Below, piece after piece: positions 22,927 to 33,400 of a DNA stretch of 43,415 bases. Position 1 is the first letter of the stretch, and each line of letters opens with the position of its first letter. Source of the stretch: a virus. The stretch lies in the IMG/VR virus record IMGVR_UViG_3300008120_000095, positions 1-43,415 of that record. One strand, written 5' to 3'. The position numbers and the translations under genes were made by a program. The notes under the pieces were generated by a model. That model was not told the origin of the DNA. It searched no databases and saw only the letters and a program-made list of their open reading frames with translations.

Positions 22927-24139
22927 AAGAAAAGACGGTTCATACTCTAAGAGAGGACTTTGGGATAATATCCGTAAAAATAAAGGTTCTGGCAAAGAGC
23001 CTACTAAAGAAATGCTTAAGCAAGAATCTAAAATTAAAAAAGAAGAAAACATGAAATCAATGTATAAAGCTGGAGGCAAGACCTCTAAAAAGAAAGTAAT
23101 GAAAGAAGCCCGTAGAGAGGGAGAATCTTTCATGGAAGAAAGCAAAGAACTTGCATTTGGAGCACCTAAAATGGGAATGGGTGGAGCTAGAAAATACGAA
23201 ACTGGGGGTCCTGGTAAAGGATTATTTGATAAAGTAAAAGATACTTCCAATGCTCTTTATTATACTGCAGCAGCTAATAAAGCTAACAAAGATTTCGATA
23301 AAGCTGCTAGCTTCAAAACTACTTCTTCAGAATCTTTAGAAAATTTAAATACTAAAGTAATGAATGCTAATTCTGCTGCTAAAAAAGCTGTTCAAAAAGC
23401 TAACGAAAAGAAGTTAGGTGGAAAAATTGAAACAGGTATGGAAGCTACTGGCCGTCAAAACCGTGCAGAGGGCAAAGCTACTATGGCTGGTAAGAAGAGC
23501 TATGAAGCTGGTGGTCGTAAAACCGGAAATCCTCTTAAACAAGCAAATATTACTGCTGCTTCAGATAACACTTCAGTAAGCACTGCCCCTAAACCAACAG
23601 GTCCTTCTAAACCATCTTGGCAACTTGCTCAAGCTCAAAGAATAGAAAAAGGAAATCGAGAGGTTGACAAAGCTAATGCTGAATACGTTAAGAAAGAGGA
23701 GGCTAAGAAAGCTGCTCAGCAAAAAAAGACGGAAGAAATTGATGCTCAATTAAAAAAAGAAGAAGCAGAAAGAGCAAGTAAAAGCAGAATTAGACAAAGA
23801 ACTGGGGGTATTAAACAATACAAAAAAGGTGGATTTCCAGATCTTAATGGAGATAATGAGATAACTTTTGGTGATGTACTAAAAGGAAGATTAAAAGGAG
23901 AGGAAGGAAAAGAAAAGATGATGGGTGGAAAGATGTACAAGAAAGGTGGTAAGAAAACAATGGAGCCAGGTGGTGGTGGAAGATTTGCTAAGATGGTTTC
24001 AGGATTAAAGAAAGAAGGAAAATCTGAAGATTCTGCTGAAGCTATTGCTGCATCTGTTGGTCGTAAGAAATATGGTAAATCACGTTTCCAAGCTATGGCT
24101 GCTGCAGGTAAAAAGAAAATGGGTGGCAAAAAGTGTTGA
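22910..24139 (+). CDS. Basic virion-module protein with five YxxGG motifs and an EF-hand-like loop
   Basis: A 409-residue, strongly basic, Lys/Ala/Gly-rich protein. The N-terminus has KDGSYSKRGLWDNIRKNKGSG and PTKEMLKQESKI, and the C-terminus has RFAKMVSGLKKEGKS and VGRKKYGKSRFQAMAAAG; both blocks recur in virion proteins of aquatic phages, from memory. Five Y-x-x-G-G motifs occur, with GG at 55-56, 99-100, 201-202, 307-308 and 346-347. After the fourth comes a calcium-loop pattern D311-x-N313-x-D315-x-E317-I-T-x-x-D322, as in dockerin/EF-hand loops. It ends KKKMGGKKC. Likely a packaged, DNA-associated or proteolytically processed protein; no enzymatic motif is seen. Confidence 0.68.
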   Translation: MSKLIKRKDGSYSKRGLWDNIRKNKGSGKEPTKEMLKQESKIKKEENMKSMYKAGGKTSKKKVMKEARREGESFMEESKELAFGAPKMGMGGARKYETGGPGKGLFDKVKDTSNALYYTAAANKANKDFDKAASFKTTSSESLENLNTKVMNANSAAKKAVQKANEKKLGGKIETGMEATGRQNRAEGKATMAGKKSYEAGGRKTGNPLKQANITAASDNTSVSTAPKPTGPSKPSWQLAQAQRIEKGNREVDKANAEYVKKEEAKKAAQQKKTEEIDAQLKKEEAERASKSRIRQRTGGIKQYKKGGFPDLNGDNEITFGDVLKGRLKGEEGKEKMMGGKMYKKGGKKTMEPGGGGRFAKMVSGLKKEGKSEDSAEAIAASVGRKKYGKSRFQAMAAAGKKKMGGKKC

Positions 24140-24143
24140 TTGA

Positions 24144-24629
24144 ATGCAAGCCAAATCACACACTTTAAAAGCCGTTCATAAAGACTACATAACTGAAACT
24201 GAAGACGAAATAAGTTTCAACACGTTTTCTGATATATGTTCCGAGTTTAACCTAGCAATAGTTGAAGCTCTCCTTGACGGGTATGAGTTTAACATGCAAA
24301 GTAATCTCGGAACATTATCGATTAAAAGAGTAGAACGGGACCCAAGAAACCTGACAGTAGACTGGGCAGAAACCAATAAGTACAAAAAAGAACTTATTGA
24401 GAAAGGAGTAAAGTTGTACGATAGTGCAACAGGAGAAGGAGAGAAGTGGCAAGTTTATTACACTGATAAATACTACTGTAAGTATCATTGGAGTAAATAC
24501 AAAGCTAAAGTGAAGAACAAGTCTGCTTACAGATTTGACGCCACTAGAGGCAAGAAGGGAAACAAAGAGAAGTTGATAGCACTGCTAAAAACAAACGATA
24601 TAGCATATTTGAAATTTAAGAAACGATGA
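24144..24629 (+). CDS. HU/IHF-like structural protein, copy 2
   Basis: A 161-residue protein. Residues ~22-70 resemble the HU/IHF core: FNTFSDICSEFNLAIVEAL, then LDGYEFNMQSNLGTLSIKRV, where the D-G-x-x-F-x-x-x-x-x-L-G-x-L-x-I pattern matches the start of the beta arm. Then follow a Trp-containing strand (LTVDWAET) and a basic C-terminal half with YYCKYHWSKYKAKVKNKSAY and ATRGKKGNK. I recall proteins of this kind as IHF-like subunits in crAss-like genomes, encoded beside the tail-tube gene exactly as here. The ATGA overlap with the next gene supports co-translation. It may be a ring component rather than a free DNA-bending protein. Confidence 0.65.
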   Translation: MQAKSHTLKAVHKDYITETEDEISFNTFSDICSEFNLAIVEALLDGYEFNMQSNLGTLSIKRVERDPRNLTVDWAETNKYKKELIEKGVKLYDSATGEGEKWQVYYTDKYYCKYHWSKYKAKVKNKSAYRFDATRGKKGNKEKLIALLKTNDIAYLKFKKR

Positions 24630-25519
24630 TCTACAAACTTGTATCTAGTAAAGCAATCATCCGTAAGGTTATGAGGGACTTAAAACCTCCTGGAGATAAC
24701 TGGATCGATGATTCCGTTGAATGGATTGGGGAAGCCCTTGAACATATTGGAGCTGCTGCTCAACTTGTCACTAAAGGGTGTGTTCTTCAAATCAAAGATT
24801 GGAAGGCAATTATGCCTAACGATCTTTACTTTATTAATCAAGTTGCTGTAAACAATGCAGCTAATCCATCAGTTTCTACTGAACTAACTGAGCTATTGGC
24901 TGAAGTTAAAACTCTCAATGAGTTTATTGAAGCTAACCCTAACGATAAGATTGGGTACAACTATCAACTTCGTGAAATCAATGCAAGACTTTCAGTTGTA
25001 GAAAACATCTACATGAATGCTGCACAGCCATTAACTCCACTTCAATACGGTACTAGCACATTCCCTGGACATATCCACTGTGATAAATGTTCAAACCAAT
25101 TTGCTAAATCAAAAGAGACTTACGTTGTAGATGGGGATTATATTAAGACTTCATTTCAAGATGGATTCATTTGTTTAAGCTATACTGCTTTTCCAACAGA
25201 TGAGGACTGTTACCCAATGGTTCCAGACAACATTAGCTACAAAGAAGCTATGTTCTGGTACATTTACAAACAAATGTTGTTAGGGGGATACGTCCCATCT
25301 ATGAATGGAATTGGCTATGATTTTGCTGACAACAAATGGAGATTCTATTGCACTCAAGCAAGAAATGCAGCTGTTTTCCCAAGCATCGACAAGTACGAAT
25401 CGTTCATGAACCAGTGGGTAAGACTTATCCCAAACTTGAACAGACATGCAAACTTCTTCGAAAACTTAGGATCAAGAGAAGAATTGAACCGTGGATCATA
25501 CGGAAGAGGATACTATTAA
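24626..25519 (+). CDS. Tail-tube / ring protein, P22 gp4-like (crAss-like family)
   Basis: A 297-residue protein. The N-terminus (KLVSSKAIIRKVMRDLKPPG, then WIDDSVEWIGEALEHIGAA) and the LPNDL-like turn (AIMPNDLYFINQVAVNN) match crAss-like ring/tail tubular proteins. In the middle it has the marked block YIKTSFQDGFICLSYTAFP, then TDEDCYPMVPDNISYKEAMF, typical of that family. A CxxC (CDKC) lies just before. In P22, gp4 is the head-closure protein that sits below the portal. The gene is bracketed by an IHF-like gene and the giant stabilisation gene, the order known from crAss-like phages, which supports this call. Confidence 0.75.
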   Translation: MIYKLVSSKAIIRKVMRDLKPPGDNWIDDSVEWIGEALEHIGAAAQLVTKGCVLQIKDWKAIMPNDLYFINQVAVNNAANPSVSTELTELLAEVKTLNEFIEANPNDKIGYNYQLREINARLSVVENIYMNAAQPLTPLQYGTSTFPGHIHCDKCSNQFAKSKETYVVDGDYIKTSFQDGFICLSYTAFPTDEDCYPMVPDNISYKEAMFWYIYKQMLLGGYVPSMNGIGYDFADNKWRFYCTQARNAAVFPSIDKYESFMNQWVRLIPNLNRHANFFENLGSREELNRGSYGRGYY

Positions 25520-25531
25520 TAATTAAGAGCA

Positions 25532-28500
25532 ATGGCAGGACAGGCAGAGAAGTTTATTAAAGGAATGAATAAAGATACCGGTCGAATTGATCAGATCGAC
25601 GGTACTTATAGAGATGCTTTGAATGCAGCAATTGACTCCGATAAAGGAGCAGTTACTAGTGAGCATGGTAATACTTTTGTTGAAAGCCTTAAAATACTTA
25701 CTCAGTCATTTGAGCCTAATGGTCAGATAGCTCTGCCCGATGATACATTCATTATATTTGGAGTAGACAATACAGTAGTAGGGTTTCCATACTCTGCTAT
25801 TTTTAATGTCAACCCAATTACAAATGTTGTAACTCCATTACTTGTTACAAATCCTGGTAGTGCAATCGGAGATTTAAACTTTGATTTAGAACACCCTATT
25901 ACTGGAGAGTACAGAATTTCACCAACAGGTGAAGTTATAGTTTATTTTACAGACAACAAGTACACAGAAACTACTGAGCCTGCTACAAATATTAAATATA
26001 TTAGTGAATATAATCCTCCACGAGTATTTAATGTAACTAGGCAGTTAGAATATTTAGAAGGAACTCCTCCTGGGGTGCCGTCTAAACTTTACTCAGACAC
26101 ATCTTTTAATATCTCAACACTTAATCTATTCTTAGATTCTGGAAGAATCCCTGAATTCAAATCAGTCAGAATTCTACAAGGTGGTGGAATTGAAAGTGGA
26201 ACTTATTTTTTAGGAGTAGCTTATGCAGACAAAGACTTTACAGAGACTAACGTTCTCACTTTATCAAACCCTGTTTACATTGTCCCATCCCCTGAAGACA
26301 CAATCCCCAGAGAAATTATCAGTGGATCTCCTAATGAGTTTCAAACTAATAAGTCAATTCGATGGACTTTATATAATGTAAATTCTGATTACAAATACGT
26401 TGTACCTTATGTTATTCAAAGAATTGGGGAGGCAGAATTTGCATATAAACTAGAGCCAGTAGAAGTGAATACAGAAGCTGTTGGAAGTCTTCTTCCAAAT
26501 GAAGTAGAAGTTGTTTACAGTGGTTTGGAAAATGCTGCCCAATCATCTATTCAAGAAGCAGTAATTGATAAAGTTAAATACTTAACTGCAAAAGCTATTA
26601 CTCAATTAGATAATAGAATGTATGCAGCTAATTTAACTGCACGTAAAGATTTAGGATTTCAAAGATTTGCAAATAGTATCCAATTAGACGCTGTAGCAGA
26701 ATTAATAGATACCCCATTTGACCCTAGAAAATACGATGTATTCAATCTTAATGAAGGGTACACAAAAATCATCAATCCTGATGGGTACTCATTAGGTAGA
26801 ATATATCCTTATATAGACTCTATAATAAGACCTGTACAAGAGAATACAAGTAAAGGTTATAGAGATGTAGAAGAATTATTATTTAAAAAGAAGTCCTACC
26901 GTAGAGGAGAGGTATATTCTTTTTACATATCGTTCATTCTAAAAGACGGTGGAGAAACATTTGCTTATCACATTCCAGGAAGAAACTTTAAATCAATAAT
27001 TCCTGGAAAAGATGTTTATGAAAACATTGCATTTCCCTCTACACCATCTACGATAGGATTTAATGCAGGTGAGGTAATGGCTGCTGATCCTAATGCTAGA
27101 ATCTATCAATATTTAGATACTTCTGTATTCCCTGCAATAATGAGTACAACTGGATATTGGGAGAACCAAAATGAGTTCTATCCTAACACAGATGACTTTG
27201 ATGTATGGGAGGCAGACTCGTTAGGAAATCCAGTACAGACTGGTAGTTTAAGAGGATTAAATGTTAGACATCATAAGATGCCATCTAATCACAATGACTA
27301 TTTCTCTTATATTGTTAGAGATCAAGATTTCTCTAATCCTGGAATTGCATTTGATACCAACGATAATGGAGAAGTAGAATTTAAAGAGCAAGTAAGAATT
27401 CTAGGAATTAAGTTAAGAAATATCAACATCCCTAAGTTCATTCTAGAGCAAGTACAAGGTTATAAAGTGTACTATGCAAAAAGAACTCAAGGAAATAAAA
27501 CTGTCATAGGTCAAAGTGGAATGCATCCAGCTAATGCTATACTTGCTGGTAACCTTTCACAAAATACAATAGATGCTACTAAAGGACCATTCTTTAATCT
27601 TTGGTATTTAACAGGTTCTCCACAAAAAGGAGGTTTAACTCAAAAAGATGCTTTATGGATAGATACAGATTACGTATCACATTCTGTATTTAAATTTCAT
27701 GATTTTAATCTTCTTCGTAAAAAGCATACACTAGCTACAGTTACTCACATAGATGTGCAGTATGTAGTTACTATGCAAAACTGGGAGGGAAGATATAAAG
27801 GAGCTCAATTACAAAATATTTCTGGATACGGAGATGTATTTGCTACATTCAGAGCAGGTCACGGAGATGACGAGCATGCTTGGATTCATCCTGATTTAGG
27901 GAATACAATTAACTTTGATCAACCAGATCCTGCTGCAGCCGATTACGATGTTTGGGGCCCAACTGAAATGCACGGTAATATTTTAATTGGAGCTCAGTAC
28001 AGTGTGCCTGGAACTACTGGAGTAGATTCTAAATCTTTTCCAAACCAAGAGTTACTATCAAACTTGCAGACAATATTTACCGTCGCCCCTGAAAGTGCAA
28101 CATATGTACAAGGATTAACATTCCTTAAAAACATATCTTCAACTGCATTTAAAGGTGCTAGTTATATTGTTAATAATAGTGGAGAAAGTAATATTACACT
28201 TGGTCTTACTTCTGGACTACCTGCATTATATGGATATTACAGTCAAGCTTGGGATACATTAGATAATTCATTTATTTCTAAAGTTCCTATTGCTTATGGC
28301 CGTCCAAATGTTTACTTGGCAAACTTATGTTCTACAAAAACAGATGTATTTGAGCCATTTGATCAGCAGCAACTTGTGTCGACTGGATATTATGAGTCAC
28401 TATTAAATGTAAATACAACTACAGGAGTTGATTCTGTAACAGGTAAAAACTTTTACGTAGGTGCAAGTAGTGATGATATATTTGGAGGAGATACTTATAT

Positions 28501-30418
28501 TGCTAGATACGGATACAGAACTACTGCTCAAAGTTTTGCACTGACTTACTTCAAAAAAGGAGTTAACCAAGAGCCTGGAGATTTCATTAATTCAATCTAC
28601 GGAGATATCCCGTTTAATATGTATACTGGTAGAACAGGTACTGAACCTGTTTTAGAGGATGGAAATGAAGATCAAAGAGAGGCTACAATTGCACAAGTAA
28701 ATAACTGGCAGAGAGGTAATGTAAATCCAGATACAACTCTATATCAGTTCATTGTAGAATCTGATGACAACATTAACTTCCGTCATTGTGGGGATGTGGA
28801 AAAAGGAGTAAGTCCAGCATCTTCAGTTTATTTTGATAAGTTTACTGCAGCAGATGTACTTTACAAATCTCCTCTTTACGACTTAACTAAAATGGACAAT
28901 CTTCTTTATGAAGATCAGTATTCTGCTTTACAAGATAAAAGAGTTACAGTACCATTCCCTAAAAAAGAAAGATCTACTAACCTTTACCCTAATCGTGTAA
29001 TTAGATCTAATATACAAGACGGTAACTTTAATGATACTTACCACTACTTCTTAGCATTAGAATATAAAGATTTTGCTCAGAATAAAGGTCAGATTACCAA
29101 TGTCTTTGCAATGAACAGCTTGTTGTGGATACACACAGAAAGAAGTTTATTCAGAACTAAAGGTAAGCAAACAATGGAACTTGGAGATACTACTCAAGCT
29201 TACATTGGATCTGGAGACTTATTTGCTCAAGAGCCTGATGAAATCATTCAGTCTTTGGAAGGTCACTTTGGAAGTTATAATAAATTAGGGTCTTTAGTTA
29301 CAAAAGATGGTTATGTATTTGTATCAAGAAAGTCTCGTAAAATATTTTTAATGAACCAAAAGCCTTTAGAGCTTAGTGATATAGGATTAGGAACTTGGAG
29401 CCGTGACTTTATTCCATTTGCTTTAGAAGGATATGGAGTAGACCTAGATGACACAGACATTAATTTAGATGCTCCTACAGGAAGATTTGGATTTTTAGTG
29501 ACATATGACCCATTGTTCAAACGTACATTGGTAACTAAACGAGAATTGATACCAACAACATTATTCATAAATCAGTTTAACAGTGGAAATATTTATTATA
29601 ATCCAGCTACTAATAGTTTCATTGACAAGAAAACTACAAAAGTTATTGGAATTGTTGAAGGAAACTACTTCCAAAAAGGTGGCTGGACATTATCATTTTC
29701 TAACGACTTCACAGTATGGGCTAGTCGTCACTCATACATACCACCATTGTATGCATTCAATTCACATGATTTGTTCAGCTTTGACCCGGAGAATGGTCAA
29801 GATATTTATGTACATGATAATTACAGTAACCCTGGTAATTTTTACGGTCAGCTTTCTAACTTTGAATTTGAGTTTATATATACTGGAGAGACTACTACAA
29901 CTACTACAGGTGCTGTTTCTTCCACAAAAGCTGTAAATAAAATCTTCACTTCTATTTCATACGTTGCAGACATATTCAAAAAAGAAGCAACAAGTTTACG
30001 TCAATTTGACAATAGATTTGATACTGGATTTACAAGCTTCTACGTTTACAACACAACTCAAAACTCAGGGGAAGTAACATTCTCTTACTTATCAAACATT
30101 CGTAAGGTCGATAACTCTTGGGTTACTAATGCTTTCCGTGACTTATCTGCAATTAACTTTAATACTAATCTTGCACAAGGGCAAATCAATGTTCATGGAG
30201 ATTTGTACACTGGAACGTACACAACTTCAAACACAGAAACTATGTTCTTGTCTGAGGGAATAATTAATACTAATTACTTAAATGCTAATAAGCCTTGGTA
30301 TGAGCAAAGAAAGTTTGTAGACAAATTCTTAGGAATCCGTTTAATTTCTAACAACCAAGCTAAAAATTTGATAAATTTGTATACGGCTAAAGCTGCTTAC
30401 AGAATCTCTAACCGATAA
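25532..30418 (+). CDS. Giant tail stabilisation (muzzle) protein, P22 gp10-like
   Basis: A 1628-residue, beta-rich protein. The N-terminus FIKGMNKDTGRIDQIDGTYR, then DALNAAIDSDKGAVTSEHGN, is the hallmark of crAss-like stabilisation proteins (a strand with M-N-x-D, then Y-x-D-A-L-N). The remainder has many blade-like repeats without low complexity, and conserved aromatic/Gly positions such as YGYRTTAQSFALTYFKKG. Late in the protein VFAMNSLLWIHTERSLFRTKGK, split by Q, fits a beta-propeller-like end. The P22 counterpart (gp10) forms the tail hub to which spikes attach; in crAss-like phages the equivalent forms the muzzle of the tail. Arginine is mostly AGA, unlike the capsid gene. Confidence 0.75.
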   Translation: MAGQAEKFIKGMNKDTGRIDQIDGTYRDALNAAIDSDKGAVTSEHGNTFVESLKILTQSFEPNGQIALPDDTFIIFGVDNTVVGFPYSAIFNVNPITNVVTPLLVTNPGSAIGDLNFDLEHPITGEYRISPTGEVIVYFTDNKYTETTEPATNIKYISEYNPPRVFNVTRQLEYLEGTPPGVPSKLYSDTSFNISTLNLFLDSGRIPEFKSVRILQGGGIESGTYFLGVAYADKDFTETNVLTLSNPVYIVPSPEDTIPREIISGSPNEFQTNKSIRWTLYNVNSDYKYVVPYVIQRIGEAEFAYKLEPVEVNTEAVGSLLPNEVEVVYSGLENAAQSSIQEAVIDKVKYLTAKAITQLDNRMYAANLTARKDLGFQRFANSIQLDAVAELIDTPFDPRKYDVFNLNEGYTKIINPDGYSLGRIYPYIDSIIRPVQENTSKGYRDVEELLFKKKSYRRGEVYSFYISFILKDGGETFAYHIPGRNFKSIIPGKDVYENIAFPSTPSTIGFNAGEVMAADPNARIYQYLDTSVFPAIMSTTGYWENQNEFYPNTDDFDVWEADSLGNPVQTGSLRGLNVRHHKMPSNHNDYFSYIVRDQDFSNPGIAFDTNDNGEVEFKEQVRILGIKLRNINIPKFILEQVQGYKVYYAKRTQGNKTVIGQSGMHPANAILAGNLSQNTIDATKGPFFNLWYLTGSPQKGGLTQKDALWIDTDYVSHSVFKFHDFNLLRKKHTLATVTHIDVQYVVTMQNWEGRYKGAQLQNISGYGDVFATFRAGHGDDEHAWIHPDLGNTINFDQPDPAAADYDVWGPTEMHGNILIGAQYSVPGTTGVDSKSFPNQELLSNLQTIFTVAPESATYVQGLTFLKNISSTAFKGASYIVNNSGESNITLGLTSGLPALYGYYSQAWDTLDNSFISKVPIAYGRPNVYLANLCSTKTDVFEPFDQQQLVSTGYYESLLNVNTTTGVDSVTGKNFYVGASSDDIFGGDTYIARYGYRTTAQSFALTYFKKGVNQEPGDFINSIYGDIPFNMYTGRTGTEPVLEDGNEDQREATIAQVNNWQRGNVNPDTTLYQFIVESDDNINFRHCGDVEKGVSPASSVYFDKFTAADVLYKSPLYDLTKMDNLLYEDQYSALQDKRVTVPFPKKERSTNLYPNRVIRSNIQDGNFNDTYHYFLALEYKDFAQNKGQITNVFAMNSLLWIHTERSLFRTKGKQTMELGDTTQAYIGSGDLFAQEPDEIIQSLEGHFGSYNKLGSLVTKDGYVFVSRKSRKIFLMNQKPLELSDIGLGTWSRDFIPFALEGYGVDLDDTDINLDAPTGRFGFLVTYDPLFKRTLVTKRELIPTTLFINQFNSGNIYYNPATNSFIDKKTTKVIGIVEGNYFQKGGWTLSFSNDFTVWASRHSYIPPLYAFNSHDLFSFDPENGQDIYVHDNYSNPGNFYGQLSNFEFEFIYTGETTTTTTGAVSSTKAVNKIFTSISYVADIFKKEATSLRQFDNRFDTGFTSFYVYNTTQNSGEVTFSYLSNIRKVDNSWVTNAFRDLSAINFNTNLAQGQINVHGDLYTGTYTTSNTETMFLSEGIINTNYLNANKPWYEQRKFVDKFLGIRLISNNQAKNLINLYTAKAAYRISNR

Positions 30419-30423
30419 CCACT

Positions 30424-33400
30424 ATGGCAAAGAAACAACTTAAGAAAGTAAATCAACCTAAAAAGTATCTTCAAGGTGGTTCTAATATGGGATCTGTAGC
30501 ACAGATGAAACAAACTCCATATTACTTAGGACAGGTTGAGGCCGGAGCTGCCGAAGATAGATTAGATGCAAGTACCAATGCACTAGCTAGAACTAGAATG
30601 CAAGAGCTTGAAAATAAAAGAATTGCAGAAGAGCAGGTTAAACAACAGAATGAGCAATTTGCAAAAAACACAGCACAAAGTTTATTAGATGCTGGAATAA
30701 AAGACAGCAGAACTGGAGATTTAGGAAGATTTTTTAGAAGAGGTACCCCAGAAATTACTCCAGGAGTTACTAAAATGACAGAGGTTGCAGCTACTAATGC
30801 TCTTCCTTATGCATATAATACAGGGGCAGTTGTTGCTCCTACTGCATCTACAGCTGGTCTTCAAACAGTTTCTGCAGCTGCATCTCCGGCCACTCAAATG
30901 GTAGTTGGGCAAGCAGCTCCTACTATGTCTACTGTTGGTCAAACAGTTACTGGCTCAGCAAATGTTGCTGATGTAGGAACGGCAGCTTCAGCTGCTACTA
31001 GAGCAGGATTATCTGGTTTGGCAACTGCAGGTATTGGAGCTGCATTAACTGGTGCAGGAATGATTACTGAAAGAAAGACTGATGATAGAACTGACTTTTA
31101 CAATAATCAAAGAGAACGTAGAGGAAATGTAGCAGCAGAATCTTTTAAAGCAGCAGGACTAATTACTCCATTAGCTTTAAACCCGGCTGTATTAGCAGCA
31201 ACATCAGGATTATCTGCTGCAGCAATTCCAATAGCAGCAGGTATTGGAGCTCTTAAAGGTCGTAAGGAAAATAAAGCTAATACAGAATTAGCTCAAAATT
31301 TACAAAGAGAATCAGCTGCACAACGTGGAGCATATCAATCAGCTTTTATTAATTCTCGTCTTGGAACACTAAATCAAGGATTTGGTTATGCCTCAAACAA
31401 TGTTGGAAATTCAGCTACTACTCAATATCAAGTTGCAAGAGATGGTGGAGTTACTGGTATTCAAGGAGATAGAAGACCTAAGAAAGTTCCTGGAGGTGAA
31501 ATAGTTCCCATTGAGGGAACTGATGCTGTAGAATTTGTAGGAAGAACACATGCACAAGGAGGAATTATTATAGAAGAAGATAATAACGGAAACCCTTTAG
31601 TTGAAGTAGAAGGTGGTGGAAAAAAGGGGCAAGGAGAAACAATGGACCAAGTAGCTATGAACGATAATAACAAACAAGATTACATTTTCTCTAGATACTT
31701 AAAAATTGGAGGAAAATCATTTGCCCAAAGGCATAAAGAAATTTTAAAAGGCAATGGCTCACAAGCTGAAATTCAACAACTTGCTGCTATGCAAGAAAAA
31801 GTTGCTGGCCGTAATCCACAACAAGTTGCTGCTTATGGAGGATTCCATAAATATGCAACTGGTGGAACTCCGTGCCCAGATTGTCCTCCGGGAACAATCT
31901 GTGATCCTGCAACTGGTAACTGTGTAGCAGATGAAGATACCCCTAGTTCTTACGATTGGCAAGCTACTGGATTAGAAGGATTTAAAGCTGGGCAAAATGC
32001 TAAACCTGTTCCGTATGCTACCCCTAATAAATCAACTGCTTCTAAAGCAGATATGAACGATGCTTGGAAAATGTACATGGCAAATAAAAAAGCAGAAGAA
32101 ATTGCTGCTCAAAATGGAACAGCTAATGCTCCTGCCGATGCAGTTGCTACAGGTAAATCTAAAGGTTGGGGAGCCGCTGGGGCACCATCTTCTCAAGTAG
32201 ATGTAGATCAACCTACTTATACTGAACCTGCTGGAGTTAAACCTCCTGAGAATAAAACACCTAAAATTACTGATGCTGAGAAAAAACAAGCAATGGATCA
32301 GTTAGCAACTTTAGATGCCGATTGGGCTGCAGGTAAGATTAGTAGTAAAGATGAATACAATGCTAAAAGAATTGAGTTATTTAATTCCCCAGCATTTAAT
32401 GCAGCTATTGACGATAGAAATTCTGGTTTAAATCCTGTTCCTTATAACTCATCTTCTGCTAATGCTGCTACTACACCTGATAATACCAGCAATCAGCCTA
32501 TAGATCAAGAAGAACAAGATTGGAGAAACTATTGGATTTCACAAGGATACGTATTTAATGCTGCTGGTGAACGTGAACTTCCTCCAGGTAAAAAACTTGT
32601 AGTATATGACGACGGGTCAGAGGAAATAGTAGATGATCCTCAAACTGCATCTACAGCTGCTGCTTATACGGCACCAACTGGAATTACTCCACCTGCAGCA
32701 TCAAGTACTCCACCTGCAGCTACTCAAACAAATACAGGCACTCCTACTCCTCCTCCTGCAGCTACGGCTGACGATGGGTTTGTAGCTCCTGCTAAACGTG
32801 CAACAAGCACTGGTGCAGCTGCAGGGACTCCACAAACTCCTGAGGAAAAAGAAGCAGCTAGATTAGCAGGTCTTCCTAGATTATTCATGGGAGCTAGCCG
32901 TAAAGTAGATGAAACAACTGGAGAAGTAACTGCCTATACTGATAAACCATTAATGGGTGTAGGAGCTATGGCAGGTTCTAGATTAGGGACTGCTACAGGA
33001 TCTCAAGAAGACTTAGCTAAAGTTACAAGAAACAGTTACGATCAAGCTTGGAGTAATAAAGCTGATAACTTATACACTAATCAAAAAGATGCTAGTGGTG
33101 GAGGATTAAGTTCGTCTGATGCTATTAAAGATAGAGATAAAATTGCTGAAAGTAACTGGGGACAAAAATACGGTTACAAAAAGGGCATGTCAGCTGATGA
33201 AGCTAAAGCAGCCCACGGCAAATTTGCAGAAGATGTAAAATCTTTATTTGCAAATAATCCTGATGAAATGATGGGTTACTTCCAATACATTATTGATGGA
33301 GGAGTTTATAATCCTAAAGCCCCAGGAACTTACTTAGGAAAAGATGCTGAGCAAATTAGAAACAACCTTAAGACTAAAGGATATATCGACGCTAATGGCC

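Noticed and set aside
23746-24159. 137-codon minus-strand frame, Pro/Phe/Leu-rich
   Set aside because: It is the complement of the Lys/Gly-rich end of the 22910 gene and has no independent features.
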